A stretch of 64,000 nucleotides of DNA from Corbicula japonica (GCA_038501625.1 JAZAYU010000006.1:12092638-12156637); one strand, 5' to 3'; shown: positions 1 to 12,700, numbered from the stretch's first letter. A program made the numbers and translations. Notes: generated from the letters alone by a model not told the origin.

Positions 1-35
1 CGGCCATTCCTGATATGCATATTTCACTTTTTTTC
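1..35 (-). repeat. Family-3 interspersed repeat, 5' end fragment
   Basis: The reverse complement reads gtgaaatatgcatatcagga, the same start as the copies at 4290, 8028, 40297 and 42137. The rest lies outside the window. Confidence 0.75.
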
Positions 36-620
36 TATACCCCATGTTAGAAAACATGTTATTTAGTTTTTCTGGCGCTTTGACTTTGTAGAGTATCTTA
101 TTGTCCAGAAAATCAAATAAATTACTTTAAGGCAATCCCTTTTCTTGTCATTTAAATCTTACCGATTAACCCGGTAATCGGTAAGCCAAGTAAGTTTAGT
201 TCGATGTTGCTTTTAAAAGTAGCATCTCTTAAATTTTGGCAACACAATTTCAAAACTTTATGCAAGATAGCGATGTTAATGTATGTTTCCGTAAACTCTG
301 GTGTTTTTGTGTTAACGGGGCGAAAAGTGGAAACAGATAGCGCCAACACGCCATTTATATAACCACCAATCACTCTCTAACACTATCGGCTCATATACAT
401 TCACCTCTGTTATAGGCTGGAACTACTTTCAACTACGATTACCTTGGCGCAACAAAATAGTTCACTAACTACATTTCAAATAGCTTGGATTTCTTCGGTT
501 GTAATGAAAGATAGTGAAAATTTCTGTCATTTGTCATACCACAAGCTTTCAAATTCATAACTATGACTGTATACAACGAAGCTTCTTAGTTTGGTAAAAA
601 ATCTTGACATTGGGGCTTTT
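36..620. other. AT-rich non-coding stretch
   Basis: No splice-consistent exon, RNA gene or repeat family was recognised here. Confidence 0.4.
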
Positions 621-633
621 GGCAGAGGTGTAA

Positions 634-671
634 AGTGAGTGTAAGGAACGACAGCTCTGCGAAGGAGATTG
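634..671 (+). repeat. Dispersed core 'gtgtaaggaacgacarctctgcgaagg'
   Basis: The same core occurs at 35597-35637 and, more diverged, at 9621-9652 with an inverted partner at 9568-9602. It marks an old dispersed element. Confidence 0.6.
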
Positions 672-944
672 CCCACCAATACAAATAATGGAGCAAAGAA
701 AATTCGTCGTCGTGGCGATATCTAAATTACGGAAGTGTTTTTAGCCTCGTCTTGTTGTCTTCTCTTTTTTTAAAATAGAATACGTACAAAATAATATGGC
801 TTTATATCCTTAAAAACGGAAACCAATATCGGCCTTGCTATGAAGTATAAAATTATAAAATAGTGCGTCCAAAAATGTACAAGGTGTATAAAAATAGTTG
901 ACTGAGTCTCGTCGTTTTCAGTGTCTTGGCCATCGATACATTTT

Positions 945-1800
945 AAACGACAAATAAAAAAAAACTCGCCTTTAAGAATTTGACTTGATTTTCTGTAAAA
1001 ATAGATACTTGCAATGGACAAATTTAAAGCGTCAGGAAAAAAATGAGTAATGTGTTTTCTTATTACAAAGAATAAAAGTGTGGGGCAGGGTAGCGCTGGT
1101 CAAGTGCCAGTGGAATTTAGACACGTTAAGGAATTTGGGTGACAGATGAAGAGTATAATTATTTTCTGTCTATTATAAATGCCTAATGAGCAGTGCATTT
1201 GATTTTATAATTCAATGTTTTATATCCCATTTTACACATCTCTCACAAACCAAATCAGTAAGTGGGATCACTGTCACACCTTATTTTTTCATGCAAAGAA
1301 TATTGTATTATTTTAAAACCTATTTTTCTGTAAAATGCTGCGACAATTATTTATTAAGCTGTCTCGTTTCGTCACAGTGGATCTTTCTAGAAAAAATGAC
1401 ACAAGTTTCTAGCAAAGTCTTTAAAGGTTGCAGAAACAGCCTCGTTTTTTCCATTATTAAAATGTTGTTATTTTACATACACACAAATAAACCCCAGAAT
1501 ACCCATATCTTCTCTTCTTGTCTTCATTCCACTGGCATCTGACCAGCATTAATCAACCCTTCTTCTTTGTTTTTCTTATAAATGAGCGTATATCGGCCTC
1601 GCTGTTGTGTATGAAGCACTTGACCAGCCCTACTCCTCCCCATCACCATTATTCTTTGTTTTACTAATAAAAACACGCAATTCAGTTTTTGTTTTATTTT
1701 CTTGACGCTCTTAATTTAATGTTAATGTTAATATATCTATTTCTGCAGAAAATCAAGTCAATATCTTTAAAGCGAGTCTTTTTATTTGTCGCTAAAAATT
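945..1800. repeat. Large imperfect foldback element, arms about 170-190 bp
   Basis: The left arm (about 945-1120) is matched in inverted orientation by about 1612-1800. Shared landmarks in order are cgacaaataaaaa, gacttgattttctg, gcgtca, acaaagaataa and gctggtcaagtgc. The loop of about 490 bases contains no recognised gene. Confidence 0.6.
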
Positions 1801-2460
1801 TACCGATAAGCAAGATATTGAAAAAGATACCTATCTGTCGATTATTTTCATGTCTCTTTTTGAACGCACTATTCTTTAATTTTATACAACATGGCGAAGC
1901 CGATATACGTTTCCGTATCAATTATATCCGTAAACGCTATATAGAACTCGGCTTATGTTTTATCAATGACGACAAATACTTTTTGAATGCAAAATCAGCT
2001 TTTTTAGCGAATTTTAAATTTCGAGACAGAAACTATATCTGAGATATTGTATATAACGTTATGAAATAGTGTGGTTGCTGAAAATCAACGCCTGTTTGAC
2101 ATGGTCGAAATTAGCCACCAAAATGTAGGTCAAACCCAATGGAAGACTTAATGCACATCGACCTAGGCCGAGGTAAATGACCGTCTTTTTTGAACGATAC
2201 AAACAAAAGATCAAGTCAGATTTTTTCTTTAACGCAAATCTGTTGATAATGGAAATATGCAGCGAATTCGCCTCCATGCCACTGATTATTAGCGGAGATC
2301 TTTTGTCAGATAAGCATCATATTTTTTTATCTCATAATTGATGAATTATCTACTAGGTGAAAAAGGAACGACCACTGGTGACTTCAAACAGGCCTTAGCA
2401 GCGAGGGGAATTACTATCACATTACTTAGCTGATTGATAAAGGTGTCCGCTTTTCTTGTC

Positions 2461-2475
2461 GGGTATTTAAACCAA
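2461..2475 (+). promoter_or_regulatory. TATA-like box of the orphan membrane-protein gene
   Basis: The stretch gggTATTTAAAcc lies about 55 bases before the ATG at 2523. It would place transcription start near 2490-2500, giving a 5' leader of about 30 bases. The match is by eye; the spacing supports it but no initiator was proven. Confidence 0.4.
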
Positions 2476-2522
2476 GTCTCTGTATTGTGCAGCCGGATGC
2501 TTGTAAACAGAAACCATAAATT

Positions 2523-5500
2523 ATGTTGACAATTTCGTTTGAAATACTGATTTGTCTAGGGATTATGTAAGTATTGATTAATCTATGATTTTAAAATACT
2601 TTACAGACGATTACGGTAGTTTTAGATTTCATTATTATGAATTTTACACGATCGCCGTTTGCAAATTTTGAGTCCTTTTTATGGTTGTTTTGTTTCAATG
2701 AAGTGTTATATATTGGCAAGGGAGACTTTCTGTCTTTCCTGTATATATACGCATTTTTACGCATGTGCGACCAGTGTAGATCCAGATCAGCCAGCACATC
2801 CGTGGCGTCTGATCAGGATCTGCACTGGTCGCATTTTGGTCAGAAATAAGATAATGAATCAAAACGAGAACAGTTTAGATGCTGATCAGACGGCACGGAT
2901 GTGCCGGCTGATCTGGATCTAAACTGTTCGCCCTAGCAATAAAGGTGTGTATATACAGGAAAGGGTTAAATAATACTTGTGAATCTACTCTCTTCAACGA
3001 CTGAGTTTGTCTATTTCGATTGGTGTCATCCAGAACTGTGAACACATAAAATTCATAACCTTGTGATAACGAAAACTACCGAAACCGTCTTTAAGAATGC
3101 AATGGCTGCGGAACACTGGATCTTGGTTTTTAATAGCTGTGTAGAAAACACGTCCAATTATAAAAAAAAATGGCCAAAAGTAAGTATCTTGCTTTTTATC
3201 TTGTCACACGGTTGTAAGAACATATTTTTAAAAAATCGGGGAATGTATGTATGTCAGTATAGTTATTACAGAAATCAAAATTAATATAGAAGTGAGGACG
3301 AAACATGCATGTTTACAAACGAAAGTAGGAAAATACTTTCTGCATTTTCTGCATAAATAGAATTTAGAATTTACGACTTTATTTTACAAATATGCTGTCG
3401 CCGCCACAATTTCGCTATCAACAGTGATTTAAAAAACACCACACCATTAAACGTAACATCTAGCAACACACATTATAACTCATTAACAGTTTACACGAAA
3501 ATATAATATTGTCGCATCGTGTTGTCGCGATGTTGCATTATGGTGATGATGATATTAACAATTCCAGCACTAGGTTAATGTTCTTAAATATTTTAAATAA
3601 TTGGATTTCTATTTACCACACCGTTTTCATTTTTGACAGATTTTTGATAAGTGACAAATACGTTTTGACGAGCGTGGAAAAACTAATTCCAACCGAATAT
3701 GTCACGTGTTCCATATTCGGCTGAAAGGTGTGACGTATTAGACCGAATATATCACAACGTGTGACATATCCGTTTTGTGACATATACGGTCTAACAGAGC
3801 TCTGTTAAGCCTATATATCTCTACTGGCATGTTGGCCAGAAAAAGATCTCGAAACAGATGTCTGCGAACTAACTTAGCAGTCGCCATCTAGCTTTTGGTG
3901 TCATGAAACATTATCGGTTCATGTACCACTGGTGTTTATAATATTGTTTTCATTGTTTATTGAACAGAAACTGGGTCGATGGCAGTTATATGAGCCCGAT
4001 GCAACAGAGCAGTAATCATACCCTAACCAACTCGACGACAACGCTTAACAACACATTCGTGTGCCGGGTCAAACCGACAACTTTCGTCACACAGTTTGAG
4101 TTGAATGTCACACTTAGCTCACCAGCGGTTCTCACTCTTGTAACTATTATACGCCCTTTATACAATATTATAGTGAAATCGTATGTTGAACCGTGCATCA
4201 TTTTTTCTGTCGCATATTCGAGAAGCAATTTTACAATAGAACGTAAGGCCATAGAAGTGAGATGTAAGAATTGATTTACTATCGTGAAAAAGTGAAATAT
4301 GCATATCAGGAATGGTCACATCCAGAAGACACAGCCTCCCCAAACAGCCAAAAAAGAGAGGAGTAGAGAGCATGGGTAATAGAATGATCAATTTCAAAAT
4401 AGACAACACAAACAATTAACAAAAATGAGAACCTTCCATTAACGCCTTCGAACGGTCATTGGCAAACTTCGCCATCGAGGGGTTTAAACCAGGTAATAGG
4501 GTATTTGCGTCGTCTCCAATATTTACTTTGACAGCCATGATGCATCTGGGCAGTTAACGGTATTGGCAATGTCAAATTTTACATCGATTTCTCCGAAAGG
4601 CTGGCGTTTTGATTACCAGCCAATTGATGCAATCGCAATTCCGTAAAATGTCCGGAAGCATCATGGCTGCCAAATTTAATTTTGAAACGACGCATCCAAA
4701 AACATAGAAGATTTTAGAGTTAGAACGGAAATAGGTATAAGTTAATGATAAATATTGGTGGAAACATGTGTATTTTATGTATGTGCCATGGGAATATTTT
4801 ATAGTTGCGGAAGAATACAAAGAAATATCGTAACCAAAATAAATTTTTGCGATCATCTCCTGATGTCGACTTAAGCGTTTGGCAATGCTTGAGCTGAAAT
4901 GAAAATCTGTAGCAAAAAAATCGGTTTGAGGAAATTCCATTCGATTTTTGCGACAAGTTAGCATTATTTAAGACTCATCTGTGGCTTTATTGTTTTAGAT
5001 AGACTATTAGTATTAATGGCGACATCTTTCAGTTCTTTAAGATCACATTCATTATATAGGACTAGGTACATGGGAACCTTTATTAATAGTATTAAAAAAC
5101 ATATCTTTATTGGAATTTTATTTTTCAACAATGATACGGACACCTGTGTTAAGAATGACAAAGGAAAAAACAAATTTAGAGAATTTTCCCAAATATTTTT
5201 TTTGAGCATGAAGATTTAAACAAGACTATCTGATGAACAATTTAAGCGATTTAAAGCAAAATCTATAATTATTAAAAACTCAATAAGTTGTTTAAAAATA
5301 AGCTATGTGTTGTCCTATGGATACAAAAATGGTGAAACGTTAGTATTAATTAGTATACTATCTTTCTAAGTTAATATTTATACACATAATTTGTAATCTT
5401 TTGTTATAATGAAACTATTTAAAGAACTTAATTTGAACTGCATTTAACTAAAGCATTATCACACTTTGCATATTTACTGCATGGTACATGTATTTTGCGA

Positions 5501-7242
5501 TTCTCACCAGGTAACCCCTTCAGGAGAGCTATTTTCGAGCGCATCCGACAACAAATGGCATTTTGTGGTGGATAGAAATTACTATTTCAACACAAATTAC
5601 GGGTATGTTGATGTCAAGTTTTACCTGACATATCAAAACGCAACACTGGATGGAAACTGTTCCTTCGAATTTCCACAAGGACTGAGTACTCAGACATCTT
5701 CGACAAGAGTGATTGCTTCTTCTCAGTTTCAGCCCCAAGAACAAGGTACTCCGGTATTTCCGGTATTTTCTTCAATGTATCACAGTACTTATATATAGAA
5801 CAAACTACATATATCAAATACATATATTTCCAAAATATAACAATCGTGTATTAAGATTCTAATCCAATGGAAATGAACTATAGTATTTTCTCGGGGAGAT
5901 ATACCTTTTCTTAGTACTCCATGAGATACGACAAACGTTAAGTACTCCATGGGAAACGGCATATGTTAAGTACTCCATGGGATACGGCATATGTTCCATG
6001 TGCACATCCGTGCTGTCTGATCAGGCCAACGCAGTTTAGGTCATATTCAAACTGTCTGTTTAAGACAGGTGGTTGCTATTCGCAGGTGGCTGCAAAGGCA
6101 GGTTTCACTGTATATCCTGATCAGAATACACAGATGTGCAGACTGATTTGGATCTATACTGGACGCACATGGGATACAAGCATACAAGCATCCATACAGT
6201 TTTTTCGTCAATTACAAACTACCAAGATACCACTCCAAGTCAAGGTGCTCCTGGGATTTACCCATGGACAAGTAACTCAGATTCAATTACATTCAATCCG
6301 CGATTCTATCAGACCAAAGCATCAGACCAAGCGATTGTTCTGATAATCGCATTTTTCGTAATATCGCATATTTGACAGTTTCTTTTGTTTATACAGCCGC
6401 AAATCGTCAATGTATATACTAAACATGTAAACGATTATACTAACTATACTAACTTATATACTAAAGATGTAAAAATACTTTTAAAATAGTTATGTCAAAA
6501 GTATTTGACATGTATAACGATGCTTACAATAAAATATATGCAATATTCCCTCTTTAAAACACTAAAAAACAAATCGATGTTTCTACCATTCAGCTCTAAC
6601 AAAATGTGATAGGCAGCGGTTTTCAGGAGACGATTTTAATCAGATTGATGTTTCCACTAGATCTAATATTTTATATTCAGTAAGAAAATTATTTACATTT
6701 CAGTATCGTTAGATGTGACACCATCCACAAGTTCCTCCTCAGAACTCAATCCTTCGTTTGTCACGAATTCTGATTACATACCATACATATCGACCACAAC
6801 CGCTACTGCCTCTTTACAATTTACGGAAACCGGTACTTTTCCATTCACCGAATCTACTTCTACTGTTGTAACTGACCCTCCACACGAAAATACCTCCCAA
6901 AATTCAATGTGTCGGTGTCCATGCGAATGTGTCAGCCCAATGCCACAGTTTAAAGCAGACGAGATGCTTACGGAAATTATAGAATCTCTGCAAATCACAA
7001 AATCAGTGACGTCATCGTCAAAACGGAAGTTGATAAGTGCGCCAGACGACCGGGTATCAAGCCAAAGCATTGGATTTGTAGGAGCGTTCGTCATTTCCGT
7101 CGTGTTTGGGATCATCATTATTGGAGATGTTCATCTTCTGTTTTCGAACTTCAGGACGGCTCTTACACGCTTAAAAGGCAAGTGGGTCACATGTGAGAAC
7201 TGTCGACCATGTAGAAAATCGTTAACGGAAAACATGCCTTAG
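2523..7242 (+). CDS. Orphan type I transmembrane glycoprotein, 4 exons, 329 aa
   Basis: Exons are 2523-2566, 3968-4139, 5511-5745 and 6704-7242. Each junction has GT..AG and matching phase (2/1, 0/0, 1/2), giving 329 residues and a TAG stop. Exon 1 encodes a hydrophobic start (MLTISFEILICLG), read as a signal peptide. The ectodomain has many N-glycosylation sequons (NHT, NST, NNT, NVT, NAT, NTS) and few cysteines. A Ser/Thr-rich stalk (about 155-215) leads to a Cys cluster CRCPCEC (220-226), a KRKLISAPDDR stretch, one membrane segment (about 273-291) and a short basic tail with CENCRPC. I recognise no named family. Bivalves have many lineage-specific membrane proteins with a Cys cluster, an S-A-x-D-x-R motif and a membrane helix, so I infer a surface receptor or adhesion role only loosely. 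AATAAA-like signals occur near 7712. The exon 2 donor (GTAACT) is the least certain boundary. Confidence 0.72.
2733..2969 (+). mobile_element. Family-1 TTAA foldback MITE
   Basis: Two mirrored halves, each with 'gatccagatca'/'gatctggatc' blocks around ctgatcaggatctgcactgg. The right end is ggaaagggTTAA. It lies in intron 1 of the orphan membrane-protein gene. Confidence 0.8.
3690..3795. repeat. Cluster of inverted ccgaatatgtcac / gtgacatatncgg motifs
   Basis: At least five half-sites alternate in orientation within about 100 bases: ccgaatatgtcacgtg, atattcgg, gaccgaatatatcac, gtgtgacatatccg and tgtgacatatacggtc. The outer parts can form a stem. Confidence 0.5.
4290..4560 (+). repeat. Family-3 interspersed repeat
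   Basis: Starts gtgaaatatgcatatcagga and continues through acagcctccccaaacagcc and ggtttaaaccagg. It lies in intron 2 of the orphan membrane-protein gene. Confidence 0.75.
5911..6180 (+). repeat. 28-bp triplication joined to a degenerate family-1 MITE
   Basis: Three 27-28 bp copies (5911-5993) begin ttaagtactccatgggatac, which resembles the family-1 terminus. A decayed family-1 body follows to about 6175, with ctgatcaggcca and gatctatactgg. Confidence 0.55.
6200..6271 (+). CDS. Possible cassette exon of the orphan membrane-protein gene
   Basis: The 72 bases between a CAG acceptor (6197-6199) and an A|GTAACT donor have phase 2+69+1, which fits between exon 3 (ends phase 1) and exon 4 (needs two bases). 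It would add 24 residues including NYQDTTPSQGAPGIYPWT, a Ser/Thr/Pro-rich stalk-like sequence. The upstream pyrimidine tract is weak and a degraded family-1 repeat abuts it, so it may be intronic. Confidence 0.33.
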
Positions 7243-8020
7243 TTGAAAGATGTTTTCTTAGACGTTAATTTGGTGGCAGCATCAAGTTGGAAGCCTGACA
7301 GGATAAAGTTGGCAGTCTGACAGCCAGGCAGCGTAAACGGACCACACCATAATGTCCTCGGTCAGAGGCGGGAGGGTCCATAAACTGGGAATAAACAACA
7401 ACAACAACAGCCAGGCAGCGTAAGGTTGTATCAATTTGATACAAATTGATTATTTAACGAACCTTTAAACTTCAAGCTGCTAGACGACCAAACACGTTGC
7501 CAGACTGCCAATTTCATGCTACCAGGTTGCCAACTTCAAGCGAGCTGGATACCAAATTCACGTTGCCAGGCAGCCAGACCGTAAACGTCAAGAAAATTCA
7601 TCATGGAAGATAGTAGTATAAAGTAGCATTTTCTGTTCCGATGTTCGACACGTCCAGTGCCTTTTGAAAGCTTTCAATACGTTACGTTTATTATTGACTT
7701 AAGAGTGTTTTTTTAATAAAATCAAAATAAAATCAAAATAGATGTGTCAGTCCAGTTTGCATTGAAGCTTTTATTAACCACATTTCCGAAAGAAATTAAC
7801 AAGCAACACATTCAACAGTGTTTTAATGAATTACCCGTATATAGTTGCTTTGCTACTAAAAAGAAAACAGTTTAATATAAGCTCGTGTATTTTCCTTATT
7901 GGATGTGTTTTCATTAATGAAGAGTTTGACCATTTCATGAGGGAACGTTGTTCAAAAATTTGAGAAACGTGACATATCCTTATGTAGAGTACGATATCGC
8001 CAAGTATACAATCACTTAAT
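7243..8020 (+). other. 3' region of the membrane-protein gene
   Basis: Contains repeated 'gccaggcagcgtaa' segments, a short (aac)n run near 7397 and a run of aaaatcaaaat repeats with AATAAA-like signals near 7712. No coding exon is visible. Confidence 0.4.
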
Positions 8021-8027
8021 ATGGAAA

Positions 8028-8352
8028 AGTGAAATATGCATATCAGAAAGGCCACATCCAGCATACACAGCCTCCCAACACAGCCAAAAAGTAGAGAGGA
8101 AAAGAGAGCATGGTTATACAATAACCAGTTTCACAACTGACGCCACAAAAAATTAAGGAAAGTGAGAACCCGAGGGGTAACCGCCTTGGAACGGTCTTTG
8201 GCAAAACAATTTGCCACATGGGGTTTAAGCCAGGTTTTAGGGTGCACCAACCTTACACTTGCCTCAACAGGTTCTCATATCAACAAACACGTACAAGTTG
8301 TCATGGTGAAATAACCCATGAGCTCAACAATGTTGCACGCAAAAGCACACAA
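8028..8352 (+). repeat. Family-3 interspersed repeat, nearly full length
   Basis: Runs from gtgaaatatgcatatcag to the 'aacaatgttgcacgcaaaagcacac' region shared with the 40.3-kb copy. Confidence 0.8.
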
Positions 8353-8443
8353 CATTATAAAACTGGGACATTTATTTTACAATCAAAAGTCGTCTAAACA
8401 AAAGGTATAATGTGTGCTATAACTTTTCCACCTTTTTAAAATT

Positions 8444-8665
8444 TCTTCATCAAACTATCAAATTATATTGCTGATGACAACAGTATCGTGATTATGCCGA
8501 ATTCTTTCGGTCAAGGTCACATGTGATAGAATTATGCCAATTTTCGTACATAGATTTTGAGAGGAAAACTTTGATTATTACTTTGTCATTTCTTGATATT
8601 TCTTCAATTAAACTTTTAATCAAATTATATTAGGTCAATGTCACATTTGATGGAGTTATGCCCCT
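8444..8665 (+). repeat. Two degenerate tandem units of about 124 bp
   Basis: tcaaggtcacatgtgatag at 8511 recurs as tcaatgtcacatttgatgg at 8635, with matching flanks (caaattatatt). This is a diverged relative of the tandem-array repeats further right. Confidence 0.5.
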
Positions 8666-9567
8666 TCCTGTACGGTTTGTTCTGACAAAGTACCAGAGGG
8701 CGACACAATTTTTCAACTGTAAACCCCGCTAGTTATACCTGAGTAAATATACATGCAAAACACATTATTTTTATTCTTACTGTTATTTAATTTTAATATT
8801 TTTACAACGTTGACAAGGTAATACTGATATGTAGAAATAAAAATACACAATATAATACTCAAATGTGTTCATACGGTGAAGTATGTCTTTACAAAGTGTA
8901 TCACAGACGTTGACCAGTAATACTAGAGGTGAAAACATAAAACTCCTATCACGCATTTAAAATGCTAAAATATCCATGTGCATATATCTCGAGAAAATAT
9001 ACACAAGTGAAAACAAGATGTGTCCTGCAAAGAAAGTAGTAAACAAACAATCCATATAGGATAATTTGAAACAATATAAGAACATTTAATTGTATCATCT
9101 CCGCAGAAACTACCCATATAAAATATATGGGCCGTTTATTCGGATATCATAAAATTATTTTGGGGGCTAATCGAATATAAAAAATAATTTTATTTGAATT
9201 GAAGACTAGTCGCATTTATATTTGAATTAGGTATGGCTTCAGCTTTTTCAGTAATACATATAATTTCTTTCTTCGTGAATCTATTTTGCGAACACGGGTA
9301 ATAAAATGCATTTGTGCGAATGATATACGAGCATGTCACTTAGAAAATACAAGATTGATAGTGAACGGAAATCGGTAAACGCTCCAGAACATTTCTGTAC
9401 AATGAATAAAAATGTGAAAAGTTCGAAGCAGTCCAGTATAAAAGGATATTCTTTTCCTAACAGTTCAATGAATTATGTTAATGGCCACGCTTTTTCTTAG
9501 CGCCAATTTGGTCATTGTGGTGAAAGTTGTCTCCCTTTAAAGTTAACGTCATTGTTCCTCGCCATTC

Positions 9568-9652
9568 ATCAATCTCTATCCAGAGTTGTCGCTCCTTAAC
9601 TCGCTTTTTATGTAAGAGACTGCAAGGAACGACAACTCTGTGTGGAGATTGG
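9568..9652. repeat. Hairpin built from the dispersed 'ggaacgacaactctg' core
   Basis: aatctctatccagagttgtc and its near reverse complement gacaactctgtgtggagatt flank a loop of about 30 bases. It lies just 3' of STPG4. Confidence 0.6.
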
Positions 9653-9784
9653 CCATTCGTAACTGCATCAGGAAACGTTGATGACATGCACAAAACGAAG
9701 AGAATTTCGCTTTTTCGTTCCATATTTCACAGAGATCGATTAGAAACCACGCAATTAACCAAGCCCTTGTTGTCGTTCCATAGT

Positions 9785-12700
9785 TCACACTTGAAATGCA
9801 CTTGAGAAGAAAAGTCCGTGTTGACGTCCCATCTTTTGCAGGACACCGCTTTGTGGGCTCTGAAAAGTTTTCTCATAGGCTCCAGGACCAGGCACTCTCT
9901 GTAAAAAAAAATGTTGTTTACGCCCTTTCTCCATAAATAAGCCGATTATAGCATGGGCGAACAATGTAGATCCAGATGTGCCGGCACAATCGTGCCGTCT
10001 TATCAGGATCTGCACTGTTCGCTCTTTGATTCATTTATTATTTCTGACCAAAATGCGAAAAATGTAGATCCTGATCAGACGGCATATATGTGCCGGCTTA
10101 TCTGGAGCTACACAGTTCGCACATGCGATAAAATGCGTATATATGGAGTAAAGGGTTATTTTTTTTCTTTGGAAAACATCGTTGTAAACTTTGAGCAATC
10201 TAAAAACGACCATCAATTGAAGAAAATGAAATGCCATTTGTTGGAAGGTGACGTCTCTTTACATGTTGATAGACGCACACTTAACATGGATCTCTTTCAG
10301 CCAAGTAGTTATTACTTCTGATTTTATCTTATTTTCTTAGTCAACAGTTAATTAAATAGCGGTTAAATCCGCCACTAATAACAGCTCGTCTTTCAAGTAA
10401 CAAGATACTGTCATTCTTTTCCTACGTGCTGTTCGACATCCGTTGATAATTAAATGTGTCATCTTTTTCTGTCTGATGTACGTGACATTTAACACAAAAT
10501 ACAGTAGTTTATTATGATGGTTGGTTAGATTTAAAGTTAAAAGCACATTTATTAAAATATATTTTTAACAAACATATATGCGCTTTCTAGCACGTAGCTT
10601 CAAATACCTGTCGGCTATAAACATCGCCAGGTAGCGGATATACCGTGTTTTTAACGATGTATTTTAACGCAATCTGATTAAAATCATCTAAAAACCACTA
10701 AGCTATTTTGTTAGATCTGACTTTGTGAGATTAATTTTAAAACTACTATCAGTCGGAGAAGACCCTGGTTTGGTTGAATGAATGGTATCTGTTTAAATAA
10801 TTGTCTTAAGAGTTTTATGTAACACTTCAAATGGAAAATATAACATAAATGTAAGTTTAAAGGAATCAAGTGACAACAAAAACAAAATGATACATTCATT
10901 TAAAATTTTCCTCAACCTATTAAAAGCAACTCTGTACACTGGTGAAACTCTCGAAAACAAATAATGTTTTATCTCTTATATGTAATAAAATGATTGATGC
11001 TAAAAAGTTGGAGCTATGCGTTTCTTTTGTAAAATTAAGGGAGATTGTTTTTATGTGTACAGAGACTGATACATTGTACAAACTGTTTGTTTATTCGGAA
11101 CAGTTGCAGGAATGATTCAATGTACAGCGGATTGAGTGTACTCCATGTTACACACTGTTCTAGGACTTATATTCGAATATTCTGAGTATTTTTTTGCAAC
11201 CAATATGCACAAGCTTGATAGTTATTTAATCGTTAAATACTTTTTTGAAATTCGTCATATCCTCTACCTGGGAGTGGTACAGTAAAAAGCTAGTGTTACA
11301 GTTTCTAGGGGATGAGTCTAAATCAGCTAGTTTTTAATATAAAACTCTAACTACACAATAAAAGAATACATGCAATACTTGCCATATTTTGCTGCGAAAA
11401 ACAAAGACAAAACTTGAAATGATCCTAATGTGTTCATTGAACTAAGTAACTAAAAATACAGCCGCTTGGTAGTCAATGTGCGCATAGAAAACTGCTGTGC
11501 CCAAGATCATAAAACTAATTCAAATCTCGAGCATCTTATTTGCTGAAATGGCGACTGTCAAAGATTAAGTTTTATGATCTTTGGCCAAAAATTCATTTAC
11601 GGACAATCACGTATCAGGATAAAAATAAAAAGTATGTTCAAATATCAAAATGTATCATATTAACTTAAAAGACCTGTAAATAAAGTAAATATGACGTAAC
11701 ATTCTTACAGTCAAGGGTTGAAGGTACTAAAACTGAGTTTGGAAACCAGTCTCAAATCTCAAGCATCTGATTGGCTGAAATGGCGGCCAGTCGCCATTTC
11801 AGCCAATGAGATGCTTGAGATTTAAGACAGGTTTCCATGCTCAGTTTTATAACCTTGGGCAAAGGTACGAGTGAATATTTTTAAAGTCAATGTTGTTATA
11901 GGGTTACTAACGAGGTTAATTCAATCACAACATACTTAAAAATCTACTGATTATTCCAAAATGTCGATGAAATTCGATCCTTTTTAGTCATTTATAGGCA
12001 TAATATAGTGGTACACTTAGTATCAACCAGGGCTGAAGGTTATAAAACTGAGTTTGGAAACCAGTCTCAAATCTCAGCTTTATAACCTTCAGCCCACGTC
12101 TGAGAGATTGAAGTATTCCACCATGAACTGTGAATAGGCAGCTTTAATATTTTCTATATCAAACGTTCCAAATCGGACGGTTGTATATTAAGCCTCTAAT
12201 AATTTGCATAGATGCCCAGGCTGATCTGAGTCTAAATTGGTTTCTTAAGAAATTATTTTGGTTGTTGATCTACTTTATAAGATCAGTTTATTTTGCGTCA
12301 ATCAAGGCAATTTCTCCAAATCTGAATCCATAAGTTCACTTCTGCCTACATTCTCGCGGAGAAGTAATCACTTAACGAACTGACAGCCACGTGATTCCAA
12401 GCGGATGTATTATTAAAAACTATTATCCGAGGATAAACCTCTAGAAGAAATATATAAATGTATTTTATCACAGCTTGATGACAACGTGCAGCATTAAAGG
12501 CGATCACTGTGTGTCTAATAACATAAAAACTTAAATACATGACAACTGAAAGCGTGCACGTGAATCAAATACAAGCACCACATGTCTAATACATCAATCA
12601 ATGGTGTCCCTACTGAAACATCAGTTCGATCAGCGGATGAGTCCGTTAACCTGACCGGCAATTGCAATCAAGCTCTCTGATTATTGAAAATAAGTCCCAA

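Noticed and set aside
1689..2042. 117-codon plus-strand ORF
   Set aside because: It overlaps the right arm of the foldback element and has no domain or splice support.
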